From Niastella vici (GTDB taxonomy: Bacteria > Bacteroidota > Bacteroidia > Chitinophagales > Chitinophagaceae): a DNA stretch of 64,000 nucleotides. The notes under the pieces are model-generated. The model saw nothing but the letters and a program-made list of their open reading frames with translations, was not told the origin of the DNA and searched no databases. Of the stretch, positions 18,132 through 27,056 are shown in pieces (positions within the stretch are counted from its first letter, which is position 1; each line of letters starts with the position of its first letter). The DNA lies in assembly GCF_002077945.1 (NCBI RefSeq), contig NZ_LVYD01000068.1:23869-87868 (forward strand), written 5' to 3'. The position numbers and the translations under genes were made by a program.

Positions 18132-18902
18132 CTAATTTATCTCAATCCACACCGGCGCATGGTCGCTTGATTTTTCCCAGCCCCGCACGTCGCGGTCAAC
18201 ACCTGCTGCATGCAGTCGTTTGGCTATTTCGGGATTTAATAAAAAATGATCGATGCGCAGCCCGGCATTTCGTTCGTAGGCATTGCGGAAATAATCCCAG
18301 AACGTATAGATGGTATCGTTAGGGTACAGTTTTCGGATAGCGTCTGTCCAACCCTGATCGACCAGCTTTTTAAATGCTGCACGGGTTTCCGGCCTGAACA
18401 AGGCATCGTTCACCCAGCGTTCGGGTTTATACACGTCTTTCTCTGTGGGCATCACATTATAATCGCCGGTTAAGATAACCGGTCTTTTCCCTTTCAACAG
18501 TCCGGCCGCATGTTGGGTCAGCCGTTCAAACCAGGCAAGCTTGTAATCGAACTTGGGCCCGGGAGCGGGGTTGCCATTGGGTAAATACAGGCAGCCGATG
18601 GTTACATTATTAATGGTAGCTTCAATATAACGGCTATGAACGTCTTCCGGATCGCCGGGAAGCCCTCTTTGCGTTTCTTCGGGTTGGCCGTATTTTGACA
18701 ATATCGCTACGCCATTCCAGCTTTTTTGTCCATGCCAGATAGCGTGATACCCCACGTCGAGTATGGCTTTTTCAGGAAATTTCTCCTGCGGCGCTTTCAG
18801 TTCCTGCAAACAAACCACATCGGGTGCGCTTTCCTGTAACCATCTTAATAGTACCGGCAGGCGGCCGTTGACCCCGTTCACATTATAAGTGGCAATTTTC
18901 AT
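18132..18902 (-). CDS. xth: Exodeoxyribonuclease III
   Basis: About 256 residues of the endonuclease/exonuclease/phosphatase fold. Motifs: KIATYNVNGVNGR (first Asn), VVCLQELK (metal-binding Glu), a long centre with GCLYLPNGN and LTGDYNVMP (catalytic Asp-x-Asn), and SSDHAPVWIEI at the end (Asp-His). The AP endonuclease/3'-exonuclease acts in base-excision repair. The start at 18902 matches family length; another ATG lies two codons upstream. Stand-alone gene. Confidence 0.92.
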   Translation of the reverse strand: MKIATYNVNGVNGRLPVLLRWLQESAPDVVCLQELKAPQEKFPEKAILDVGYHAIWHGQKSWNGVAILSKYGQPEETQRGLPGDPEDVHSRYIEATINNVTIGCLYLPNGNPAPGPKFDYKLAWFERLTQHAAGLLKGKRPVILTGDYNVMPTEKDVYKPERWVNDALFRPETRAAFKKLVDQGWTDAIRKLYPNDTIYTFWDYFRNAYERNAGLRIDHFLLNPEIAKRLHAAGVDRDVRGWEKSSDHAPVWIEIN

Positions 18903-19087
18903 TTTCATGTTCTACAATTCTACTGTACCTCGAATTTAGTGATTGTTCCAGCAATTTACACATATGCAGCAATCTTTATAATTCCCAGCCGCATCATGGA
19001 AAACGGGCCCGACCAAAACCTGAACCAAATTGACCGGTTTTTGAACTCTCCCGAAAAGCACTCCCGTTAGTTTTGTACTGCTTGCAA

Positions 19088-19120
19088 AACCATCAACAAC
19101 AAGCCCGGGCTTTGATGGTT
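19088..19120 (+). promoter_or_regulatory. Structured leader of the pectin genes
   Basis: AACCATCA (19088-19095) and TGATGGTT (19113-19120) form a perfect 8-bp stem enclosing the palindrome AAGCCCGGGCTT, 38 bases before the polygalacturonase ATG. A possible -7 box TAGTTTTG is at 19068-19075. It may be a transcript-leader hairpin or a protein site. Confidence 0.4.
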
Positions 19121-19158
19121 CGGTATCATTTATAACAACCAACAAAAAACGATTACGT

Positions 19159-20478
19159 ATGAAAAAAACTATGGTAACGGTACCAATGGTTTGCCTCCTT
19201 ATGGCAGCCTGTAGTAAAAAAGAGACGCCTTCCACTAACACCACCGACTCGCGAACACCCTCCACTGAATCAGTTTCTGTACCCAGCATTCCCGCCGGCA
19301 CTTTTAACATCACCAGTTACGGCGCATCAACCGGTTCTTCCGATAATACAACGGCTGTGCTGAATGCAATAAATGCCGCTTCTGCAGCCGGGGGCGGAAC
19401 CGTAGTGGTGCCTTCCGGAACATTTTTGTGTGGTCCGCTCAAATTAAAGAACAATGTAGGCTTACAGATCTCCAGTGGCGCCGTGCTGAAAGCATTGGCT
19501 TATGGAACTTATCCGGGTTCGGGTGGAACCGCAGACGTTGCATCATTTATAGACCTTACCGGCCTCACCAATGTTAAAGTGAGCGGCGCCGGAACCCTGG
19601 AAGGGCAGGGGGCTGCCTGGTGGAGCGCCTACAACTCGACAAAAGCGTCTGGAAACGCCATTGCAAGGCCGGCCATGATCGGTTTTACCAGTGCCACTAC
19701 TGTTGAAATTTCAGGTATCACCATTCAGAATGCACCCAACAGCCATATCAGTGTAAGCAAGAACAACAACAGTGTTACGATCTCAGGCGTTACGATCAGC
19801 TCGCCTTCCAATTCACCCAATACCGACGGCATCGATACCTGGTCGCCCAATATTAATATCACCAATTGTACTATCAGTTGCGGTGATGATAATATTGCCA
19901 TGAATAACAACAGTAAGTATGTGACCATTACCGGTTGTACGTTCGGGGCCGGACATGGCCTGTCGATTGGCAGTTATACGGCCAACATCGATCACATAAC
20001 CGTTGATAATTGTACTTTTAACGGTACAGGTAATGGCATCCGCATGAAATCGAACCGCACCCGCAGTGGCACCGTGCAATATCTCACCTATACAAACCTG
20101 ACGATGACCAATGTGCCCACGCCCTTTTTTATGTGTGAATATTATCCCGATAATACGATCCCTTCGAGCCCAACAGCAGATGCAGCGCAAACAGTAACCA
20201 CTACCACGCCGGTATGGAAACATATGACCTTCAAAAATATTACGGCAACAGGCGCCACCAGGGCCGGGTTTTTATGGGCCGTGCCGGAAAAACCCATGGG
20301 CGACCTGGTTTTTGACAATGTAAAAATTACTGCCTCCACCGGCATGACGGCTAACTATATTAATGGGGCTTCTTTTATAAACGGGTCAAAGATTACGGTG
20401 TCCAGCGGCAATGCATTTGTGAGTACCTATTCTTCAACGATCACCGGCATTAATTTAACCACAGGCGCCGCGCAATAA
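19159..20478 (+). CDS. Glycoside hydrolase family 28 polygalacturonase, lipoprotein
   Basis: 439 residues with a lipoprotein signal (LMAACSKKE, cysteine near residue 17) and a Thr/Ser-rich linker. The rest is a right-handed parallel beta-helix. The four GH28 signatures are present: SPNTDGIDTW (about 219-228), GDDNIAMN (about 241-248, the paired catalytic Asp), GHGLSIGS (about 264-271) and RMKSN (about 294-298). The enzyme hydrolyses alpha-1,4 galacturonosyl bonds of homogalacturonan. It is followed after 50 bases by a pectinesterase, so the two act on the same polymer: de-esterification followed by cutting. Periplasmic or surface lipoprotein. Confidence 0.95.
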   Translation: MKKTMVTVPMVCLLMAACSKKETPSTNTTDSRTPSTESVSVPSIPAGTFNITSYGASTGSSDNTTAVLNAINAASAAGGGTVVVPSGTFLCGPLKLKNNVGLQISSGAVLKALAYGTYPGSGGTADVASFIDLTGLTNVKVSGAGTLEGQGAAWWSAYNSTKASGNAIARPAMIGFTSATTVEISGITIQNAPNSHISVSKNNNSVTISGVTISSPSNSPNTDGIDTWSPNINITNCTISCGDDNIAMNNNSKYVTITGCTFGAGHGLSIGSYTANIDHITVDNCTFNGTGNGIRMKSNRTRSGTVQYLTYTNLTMTNVPTPFFMCEYYPDNTIPSSPTADAAQTVTTTTPVWKHMTFKNITATGATRAGFLWAVPEKPMGDLVFDNVKITASTGMTANYINGASFINGSKITVSSGNAFVSTYSSTITGINLTTGAAQ

Positions 20479-20528
20479 TTCCTTTTGCTGATACTACAAC
20501 CATTTTTTTACCATAAAACCAATCAACC

Positions 20529-21575
20529 ATGAAACTTGTAAAATCCCTTTTACTGATCCCGGTATTAGCCGGTGTTTTTTCCTGCAAAAAATCACAGGAC
20601 ATAGCAACCACCGCTAATGAAAACAGACTGGCCACCACCGAGGCTACCACTATAGTTGTGGCCAAAGACGGCAGCGGGAACTATACCACTGTTCAGGCCG
20701 CGCTGAATGCGGTGGCTAACAACAGCAGTACCCGCACTGTCATCAAAATTAAGAATGGCACTTATAAAGAAGTGATCACGTTGGCGTCTACAAAAAAGAA
20801 CGTCTCCATTATTGGGGAAAGCGCCACCGGCGTTAAACTTACTTACGACAATTACGCCAGCAAGATCAATCCGGCTACCGGCGCAGCGTATGGAACCAGT
20901 GGCTCTGCGAGTACTTTTATAAAAGCCGAAGGTTTCTATGCCCAGAATATTGTTTTTGAGAACTCCTCGGGCCCGGTAGGGCAGGCGCTTGCCATTAACA
21001 TCAGCGGCGATAAATGCGTTTTTAATAACTGCCGTTTTCTCGGCCGCCAGGACACCTGGTATGCAGGCTACGTGCGAGTGTATTGTAAGAATTGCTATAT
21101 AGAAGGAACAACTGATTTTATTTTTGGACCAGCCACCGCCTTTTTTGATGGTTGTAGTATTTACAGTTATGGCGGAACCGCATTAACCGCAGCCAGCACC
21201 GAAAGCTACGTTACTTATGGTCTTGTATTCAATAACTGTACGGTTACCGGTGCTTCCGGCGTATCTACCGTTATGGGTAGAACCTGGAGACCTTATGCCG
21301 CCACTGCTTTTTTGAACAGTTCGCTGTCTTCGATCATTGCGGCGGCAGGATGGAGCGATTGGGGAAGCTCCTCAAACGATGCCACAGCCAGGTATCGCGA
21401 ATATAATAATAGGGGCGCCGGCGCCTCCACCTCGGGCCGCGTTTCCTGGAGCAGATTGCTGACCAGCTCGGAAGCTGCTAATTATAGCAATTTTAAAACC
21501 GTACTGAAGACCACCTATGCCAGTTCACCCGTTACCGATAACTGGGACCCTTCTATTGTTATTGCTAACCCTTAA
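20529..21575 (+). CDS. Pectinesterase (CE8), lipoprotein
   Basis: 348 residues. Lipoprotein signal (AGVFSCKKS, cysteine near 18). A pectin methylesterase beta-helix follows: VVAKDGSGNYTTVQAALNAV opening, GQALAI (Gln of the oxyanion site), GRQDTWYAG (catalytic Asp), TTDFIFGPATAFF (nucleophile Asp) and GRTWRPYA (substrate-binding Arg). It removes methyl esters from homogalacturonan, preparing substrate for the polygalacturonase upstream. The natural end (DNWDPSIVIANP) is followed by TAA, but the same frame then continues as a lectin-like remnant to 21662. Confidence 0.94.
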   Translation: MKLVKSLLLIPVLAGVFSCKKSQDIATTANENRLATTEATTIVVAKDGSGNYTTVQAALNAVANNSSTRTVIKIKNGTYKEVITLASTKKNVSIIGESATGVKLTYDNYASKINPATGAAYGTSGSASTFIKAEGFYAQNIVFENSSGPVGQALAINISGDKCVFNNCRFLGRQDTWYAGYVRVYCKNCYIEGTTDFIFGPATAFFDGCSIYSYGGTALTAASTESYVTYGLVFNNCTVTGASGVSTVMGRTWRPYAATAFLNSSLSSIIAAAGWSDWGSSSNDATARYREYNNRGAGASTSGRVSWSRLLTSSEAANYSNFKTVLKTTYASSPVTDNWDPSIVIANP

Positions 21576-21662
21576 GGTACTATCACCAGCAGTGGGGCGC
21601 TGATACAGCAATATACTTTTGCAAACGGTTCTAACCAGCTTTGGCAGTTGAACAGGCTTTAG
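21576..21662 (+). pseudogene. Remnant of a C-terminal ricin-type lectin domain, in frame with the pectinesterase
   Basis: Directly after the pectinesterase stop, in the same frame, 28 codons run to TAG and read like the last part of a beta-trefoil (RicinB-like) carbohydrate-binding domain: SSGALIQQYTFANGSNQLWQ. A complete domain has about 90-130 residues, so most is gone. It suggests an ancestral enzyme-lectin fusion shortened by deletion plus a stop codon, or the tail of a lost neighbouring gene. Confidence 0.5.
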
Positions 21663-21695
21663 TCGTTAGCTTCGAGCGTTTTTTTTGCGCCGTAA

Positions 21696-21744
21696 CAAGG
21701 CATCTTTTGAATAAGCTCCAGGTCAAAAGATGCCTTGCTTTTTC
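21696..21744 (+). terminator. Rho-independent terminator of the pectin genes
   Basis: A perfect 15-bp stem (21696-21710 with 21723-21737) with a 12-base loop, followed by CTTTTTC. It closes the GH28-CE8 transcript. Confidence 0.8.
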
Positions 21745-21873
21745 AGATGCCTTTAACATATTAAACACCCATTTCTTAAAAAAAGACCAATTAATGGTAT
21801 TCGCTATGCGTGCCGGTTATGAATGCCCTTAAATTATCTACTTTACAGGCATTCTTAACCTACAAAAACAACC

Positions 21874-22501
21874 ATGTATCGTAAAACTTTACTTGCACTT
21901 GTATTAATACCATTAACATCAACGGCCTTTTCGCAAAACTTACCCCAAGTGACCGTTCCGGATGTAACCGATATTACAAAGGTCACGTTTCATCCTGGCC
22001 TTTCTTATGAAAAAAGGATTGGAAGGTACCAAACCCTGTATGGACAGGTATTCCCGGCCATCAATTTCTCCCTTGACATTTCTGACGGATTTGGCGGTTA
22101 CAATTCAGATGCTTCTTTTTATGTTGACCCGGCTGTGTATTTGCAATACCGGTTTTATTATAATGGCGGAAAGCGCCAGCGGAAAAAGAAAAGGACTGAG
22201 CTAAACTCCATGAATTATATTGGCGTTGTTGACCGAACGGTTTTGTCGAAACATCCTGTCAACTCGGATTATGATATGGAAAAACATTATCGCACGATGA
22301 ACACATTGGGTGCAGTGTGGGGATTACAAAGAAATTTCGATCGCAGCAGGATCAGTATCGATCTCAATGTAGGCCCGGCTATTGCCTTCGCAAAATCAAC
22401 CTATACCGACCCCCAGCGGCCATCAGCAAAACTATGTATATAAGGAGCTCACTTTGCTGACGCAATTCGATATTGGTTTTTGGTTGAATAAGAGGAAATA
22501 A
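21874..22501 (+). pseudogene. Outer-membrane beta-barrel protein with a frameshift near its end
   Basis: The frame begins with a signal peptide (ending AFSQ) and encodes alternating beta strands typical of small outer-membrane barrels of Bacteroidota. It stops at 22443, but the neighbouring frame from about 22424 continues without a break as QQNYVYKELTLLTQFDIGFW to a stop at 22499, ending in a standard last barrel strand. One base lost or gained near 22415-22425 (GC-rich CCCCCAGCGGCC region) explains this. Intact length would be about 208 residues. Either a sequencing error or a recent inactivation. Confidence 0.7.
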
Positions 22502-22512
22502 AAAATAGTTCC

Positions 22513-22851
22513 CTACATCCGCCAAACAGCCAGACAGGCCGCTGCCAGCGTTAAACCGATCAGTGCATAATAGGCCGTTTTGGAGTAGGGCTTTTTTTCG
22601 AATTTTATATTTATGGCTGTAACGATCGCGAACATACTTGTTTTGGGCACCACCTTGAAATAATTGATATTAGGAGCTTTCATCACTACAAGTAATATAC
22701 CGGTCACTAAAATTAAAATACCCAGGATAAGACTTTTTTTGTCCCTTACCTGGGTATTATAAGTTTTCCATAATGTGGCTAATGAAAATACGTAACCCAG
22801 GAAACAGATAAAATGTGATAACAGCACGATGTTAAATACTATATGTTGCAT
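22513..22851 (-). CDS. Small membrane protein of unknown function
   Basis: 112 residues with four hydrophobic segments (about 7-27, 40-58, 68-82 and 90-108), so an inner-membrane protein. I do not recognise a family. It converges with the broken barrel gene and lies 87 bases downstream of the MFS exporter in the same orientation, so it may be transcribed from it. Confidence 0.65.
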   Translation of the reverse strand: MQHIVFNIVLLSHFICFLGYVFSLATLWKTYNTQVRDKKSLILGILILVTGILLVVMKAPNINYFKVVPKTSMFAIVTAINIKFEKKPYSKTAYYALIGLTLAAACLAVWRM

Positions 22852-22938
22852 TGTTTATTGATTATGCAACAAAACTAGCGCGGGCTTTCTGCCCGTTCAT
22901 GCACCTGGGTTAATAAATTGAACAAAGGTTAAAAATAT

Positions 22939-24219
22939 TTAATGTACCGGCGTTTCACTAAATTTACCCGCACCCGCAATTGCTTTTGATAGCCCGGGTT
23001 GTTCTCTCCGTTCCCGGCTAAGCACCTTCCAGATAATAATAATGCTTAACAACATGCACACGGCGCCAATCAAAAAATGTATCCCGGGGAAATAATAGGG
23101 GGCTTTGTTCGACGTAAAATATGCAAACGTACTGTTCATGAGCAAGGGCCCAATAACAGTAGTAAGGCTCATTAAACTGGTAAGCGCACCCTGCAGCTCG
23201 CCCTGTTGATTGGGCGGTACATGTACCGAAATAACAGATTGTAACGAAGGGCCACAAATGCCACCGAGACAATACGGGATCAAAAATGCAAACATCATCC
23301 AGCTTTGTGTGGCAAATGCGAACAGGATCAACCCCAGCGTATAAAGGCTTAAACCGAAGTAGATGCTTTTTTCATTACCCAATTTAGGTACGGTTACCCT
23401 GGTTAATCCGCCCTGAACTGCTCCTACCAAAACACCCACGATGGCCAGGGAAATACCAACCATTTTTTCGGTCCAGTGAAACCGGTAGATGGTGAAAAAG
23501 TTCCAGTTACCCTGTACCGCCTGGCTGCCAAGATAGATCAGAAAAAAGCTAAACGCCAGCCCTCTGATCTCTGGATGCGCAGTCAAAAACTTTAATGAGC
23601 CAAATGGATTGGCACGTTTCCATTCAAAAGTCCGGCGGTTTTCTTTGCTTAAAGATTCTGGCAATAAGAAATATCCGTATAAACAGTTAAGCAAACAAAG
23701 TGCTGCTGCTGCATAAAAAGGCGCTCTGATGCCCCAGGTTGCCAGCAGGGCTCCCAATGCCGGACCTAACACAAAGCCTAACCCAAAGGCAGCACCGATA
23801 AGGCCGAAGTTCTTGGCCCTTGAGGCATCATCGGGACTAACATCTGCAATATAGGCGGAGGCAGTCGTAAAGCTGGCCCCGGTAATACCGGCAATGATAC
23901 GCCCTAAAAACAACCAGCCATAACTGGGCGCCAGCGCCAGGATGATGTAGTCAAAGCCGAAACCCAATAATGACAACAGCAAGATCGGGCGGCGGCCGTA
24001 CCGGTCACTAAGGTTGCCTATAACGGGTGCAAACAAGAATTGAACAATAGCAAAAACTGATAATAAAAGAGCGCCATAAGTACTGGCCTGGTTAACGGGA
24101 ATACCTTTTAATTGCGCAATAAGATCGGCCATTACAGGTATAATAAGGCCCCATCCCATTACATCGATGAGTAATGTGACAAATATAAAGCCCATCGCTG
24201 ACTTCATAGGTTTCTTCAT
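22939..24219 (-). CDS. MFS transporter, TetA/TCR-like
   Basis: 426 residues with about 12 membrane helices. The loop between helices 2 and 3 has the MFS signature GNLSDRYGRRPILL, and helix 1 opens FIFVTLLIDVMGWGLIIPVM, typical of the tetracycline-resistance/multidrug 12-helix group (DHA1). Helix 5 contains GAAFGLGFVLGPALG, the antiporter motif C. It should export drugs or metabolites against protons; tetracycline specificity cannot be inferred. The ATG at 24219 opens the protein; MKSAMGF four codons in is an alternative. A direct repeat upstream may be a control site. Confidence 0.9.
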   Translation of the reverse strand: MKKPMKSAMGFIFVTLLIDVMGWGLIIPVMADLIAQLKGIPVNQASTYGALLLSVFAIVQFLFAPVIGNLSDRYGRRPILLLSLLGFGFDYIILALAPSYGWLFLGRIIAGITGASFTTASAYIADVSPDDASRAKNFGLIGAAFGLGFVLGPALGALLATWGIRAPFYAAAALCLLNCLYGYFLLPESLSKENRRTFEWKRANPFGSLKFLTAHPEIRGLAFSFFLIYLGSQAVQGNWNFFTIYRFHWTEKMVGISLAIVGVLVGAVQGGLTRVTVPKLGNEKSIYFGLSLYTLGLILFAFATQSWMMFAFLIPYCLGGICGPSLQSVISVHVPPNQQGELQGALTSLMSLTTVIGPLLMNSTFAYFTSNKAPYYFPGIHFLIGAVCMLLSIIIIWKVLSRERREQPGLSKAIAGAGKFSETPVH

Positions 24220-24279
24220 AAAGCTTGTGTTGATTTCGGCGGTAAACTTAAACCGAAATACTTAATACGCAGGGAGGCA

Positions 24280-24309
24280 ATTGCGACAAATTTGAGGTGG
24301 ATTGCGACA
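24280..24309. promoter_or_regulatory. Direct repeat upstream of the MFS gene
   Basis: ATTGCGACA occurs at 24280-24288 and 24301-24309, 21 bp apart start to start, 61-90 bases upstream of the MFS start codon. The helical spacing suits binding of two regulator molecules on one face of DNA. No regulator gene is adjacent. Confidence 0.4.
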
Positions 24310-24322
24310 TGAAAAGTAGATG

Positions 24323-24364
24323 TTGAAAAAAAGCCGCACTGTTCGTTTAGATCAGTGCAGCTTT
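24323..24364 (-). terminator. Terminator downstream of the TPR lipoprotein gene
   Basis: On the minus strand a 12-bp stem with one mismatch (24330-24341 with 24353-24364) is followed by a run of seven T. It ends the transcript of the TPR gene before the MFS gene begins. Confidence 0.75.
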
Positions 24365-24528
24365 TTGCAGGCTATAAACAGGTCAGCGTTCACTTATTTT
24401 TAACATATACCGGTATACCGTAGTTAATACCCCAGTACTGAGTTCAGGTATTTGATGTGCTTCATACAAAGGGGTTTGGTATATTTAAATGATTCTATTT
24501 ACAACGTGTATACACATCAAAAAATTGC

Positions 24529-26196
24529 TCATTCCGCCTTCACCACCGTCTGGTTCTTAACAGCGGTCACTGCTGCCAGTTGTTTGGTATAATAATCACT
24601 CAGGTCCTTTTTTCCGCATAATGCTGCGGATTGGGCCGCGCCGTTCAAGCCATTATACCTGTTGGGATGTTTTTCCAGATCAGCCTGGTAGGCATCCAGC
24701 GCTTTGTCGCTTTGTTTCAATTCCAGGTACATATCGGCCAGCAGCTCCCGCGCCGGTAATACTTCACCGGGCGTTACGGGGTGTTTTTCAGTCTTGTCTT
24801 CCATATCGGCCGACTGGTTCATTTTTTCCAACGCCACTGTATTATTGCCTTCTTTCAGGGCTATCCAGCCTTCTGAAGCTTTTATCTGTATGTCGAGCTG
24901 GTTGGCTTTATAGCTTTCTTTTTTGGCCAGCAGCTCGTTCCGTAACCGGTTCAAAACGGCCAGTTCGTTTTTGGCGCTGTCTAATTTATTTATATGTACA
25001 AAACCAAGCAGCCGGGCAAAATGGATGATGCCACTTTGCCAGGGAAATTGTTGCATGGGAAAACCAGCCGGTGTGGTGTTCAGTTGGGAAGCTTCCTTCC
25101 ATAACCGGTTCTCGAGCACATACCGGGCAGGGATAGCGGCAAATGTATACGCCCCTTTCATATTCGGGGGGCTCACATTATTGAAGGTGTTCAGGTAATC
25201 CCATTGTTCTTTTGCTTTTTTTATTTCTTTCTTTTGCAGATACGCATATACGAGGTAATCCATGCCATGTAATTCTTCATCCCAATGGCCTTTAATGCCT
25301 GCACTTTCGGCATAGCATTTGGCGGCGGCAATGGATGCCAGGTTGCTGGCTATGCTTTCATCCCACAAACCCAACCGGGTGAAAATATGCGAGGGCATGT
25401 GTTGCGCATGTGCCGATGCCGGCGCTACGGATGCATATTTGCGGGCTGCCGGTAAGGCCAGTTCGGCCAGTTCGGGCACATCGTACGTATGAATAATATA
25501 ATGAATGATGCCGGGATGGAGGGGCGCGCTGGGGTACAGGCTGTTGAGGATCTGGCCGGCCTTTTTTTGTTTGGCATACGTTTTATCGGCAGGGTCAGCG
25601 GCGGCATCCAGCGCCAGTGCATAAAAGATCGCTGCTTCTTTATCGTTGGGATATCGCTCGTACAGGGTTTTCATCGCTGCTTCATACTGCAGGCAACGGG
25701 TACGGTGATCTGCTTTTTCCCAATTGCTGTAATAGGTTGATAAGGCGTTGATGTAATCCGATTCCCTGGTTGTTTTTGCTTCTATTGACCGGGCCACTTC
25801 CAGTGCTTTATTGCCTTTGATCAGTTCCGGCGTTTCGGGTGGTGTCCATAATGGATGATAATTGCACATGGCAACACCCCAATATGCCATGGCGCAATGC
25901 GGGTCGCGGTTAATGATCTGCGCAAATGCTTTTTCGGCTTCATCGTATTCGAAGGAGTGTAAAAGGGCTATGGCAAAATTGAATTGCTTTTTGATGCTGT
26001 CATCACCTGATATTATAAACGATACTTTACCTACACTTTTATCATCGGGGCCACATAAAACCACATTGCCTGTTTTCAGGTTGATGGCGCTGATCTCTTT
26101 GGCAAGCTGGGGCAGTTGCCGTTCCCTGCACGAAAACAGCAGGACAAAAACAACCAGCACAACTGTTGCCGTTAATATGATCTTTTGCATGTTCAT
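24529..26196 (-). CDS. Tetratricopeptide-repeat lipoprotein
   Basis: 555 residues. Membrane-anchor/lipoprotein signal (VVFVLLFSCRERQ, cysteine near 23). Several TPR-like helical pairs are visible, e.g. FNFAIALLHSFEYDEAEKAF with DPHCAMAYWGVA (about 70-110), and near the C-terminus ELLADMYLELKQSDKALDAY. The middle contains conserved histidines and tryptophans (HPLWTPPE, HAQHMPSHIFTRLG) often seen in large TPR proteins of Bacteroidota of unknown role. It probably sits in the periplasm as a protein-binding scaffold. No partner gene is adjacent. Confidence 0.82.
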   Translation of the reverse strand: MNMQKIILTATVVLVVFVLLFSCRERQLPQLAKEISAINLKTGNVVLCGPDDKSVGKVSFIISGDDSIKKQFNFAIALLHSFEYDEAEKAFAQIINRDPHCAMAYWGVAMCNYHPLWTPPETPELIKGNKALEVARSIEAKTTRESDYINALSTYYSNWEKADHRTRCLQYEAAMKTLYERYPNDKEAAIFYALALDAAADPADKTYAKQKKAGQILNSLYPSAPLHPGIIHYIIHTYDVPELAELALPAARKYASVAPASAHAQHMPSHIFTRLGLWDESIASNLASIAAAKCYAESAGIKGHWDEELHGMDYLVYAYLQKKEIKKAKEQWDYLNTFNNVSPPNMKGAYTFAAIPARYVLENRLWKEASQLNTTPAGFPMQQFPWQSGIIHFARLLGFVHINKLDSAKNELAVLNRLRNELLAKKESYKANQLDIQIKASEGWIALKEGNNTVALEKMNQSADMEDKTEKHPVTPGEVLPARELLADMYLELKQSDKALDAYQADLEKHPNRYNGLNGAAQSAALCGKKDLSDYYTKQLAAVTAVKNQTVVKAE

Positions 26197-26437
26197 TCTC
26201 CCTTTAAATGGGTTACTAAATGGCAGGATGCGGATATGGTAGTGTTATCAACGGGGACAAACTGTTTTTGCGGTGGTTAAAGGTAGATATATTATATGTT
26301 ATAACCATTTTGGCATTCCCGTAATGTGGTATTTTGGCTTGCTGTACACTTTTTTAGGAATATTTTATAGGTTTTGAATCTATCTTTATTTTGGTATTTT
26401 TACCGGTCGGTTCCTATTTAACCTTAAAAAACAACTA

Positions 26438-26854
26438 ATGAACCAAAAACCCTCAAACGCCTTTATTGCTGCCTCGTGGATTGCCCTTGGCGCCGGTATG
26501 CTCGGCTTTTTGATTGGCTTATGGCGCGCCGAAATGCAATTGAATGAAAAGGGATATTATTTTACGGTTTTAATGTTCGGTCTTTTTGCTGTTATCTCTG
26601 TTCAAAAAAGTGTTCGCGACAGACTGGAAGGTATTCCTGTTACTGATATCTACTATGGCTTAAGCTGGTTCTGCACCATTCTGGCCATTATTTTGTTAGT
26701 AGTGGGGTTGTGGAATGCTACCATTTTACCGAGCGAAAAAGGTTATTATGCATTTTCTTTTTTACTGGCTTTGTTTGGCGCTATTGCGGTGCAAAAAAAT
26801 GTACGCGATGCCAAAGGTGTAGAAGTTAAAAAGGATGGGGAGAACAGGCAATAA
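26438..26854 (+). CDS. YiaA/YiaB family inner-membrane protein
   Basis: 138 residues made of two copies of the YiaAB unit. Each has two membrane helices and a loop with SEKGYY/NEKGYY, ending in the repeated VQKSVRD and VQKNVRD motif. Four helices in total in the inner membrane. The E. coli homologues are of unknown function; stress-related roles have been suggested. Monocistronic, followed by a terminator. Confidence 0.88.
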   Translation: MNQKPSNAFIAASWIALGAGMLGFLIGLWRAEMQLNEKGYYFTVLMFGLFAVISVQKSVRDRLEGIPVTDIYYGLSWFCTILAIILLVVGLWNATILPSEKGYYAFSFLLALFGAIAVQKNVRDAKGVEVKKDGENRQ

Positions 26855-26880
26855 TGTAGCTCGTAATTAAACTAAATAAC

Positions 26881-26922
26881 AAACAGGGAATGTTGATCGC
26901 TCAGCATTCCCTGTTTGGTTTT
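26881..26922 (+). terminator. Terminator of the YiaA-like gene
   Basis: A perfect 12-bp stem (26881-26892 with 26905-26916) with a 12-base loop and a following GGTTTTAT. Confidence 0.75.
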
Positions 26923-27056
26923 ATACGAAAACCTAAAACACAAAAGCCTTCCCGACTACCGCCGGGAGTGCTTTTGAAAAAACAATGCGCAGTATTTTCG
27001 CATTGATGATACAGGGTGTTTGGTTGTGTCTGAAAGATCCTGTATTGTATGGGTTT

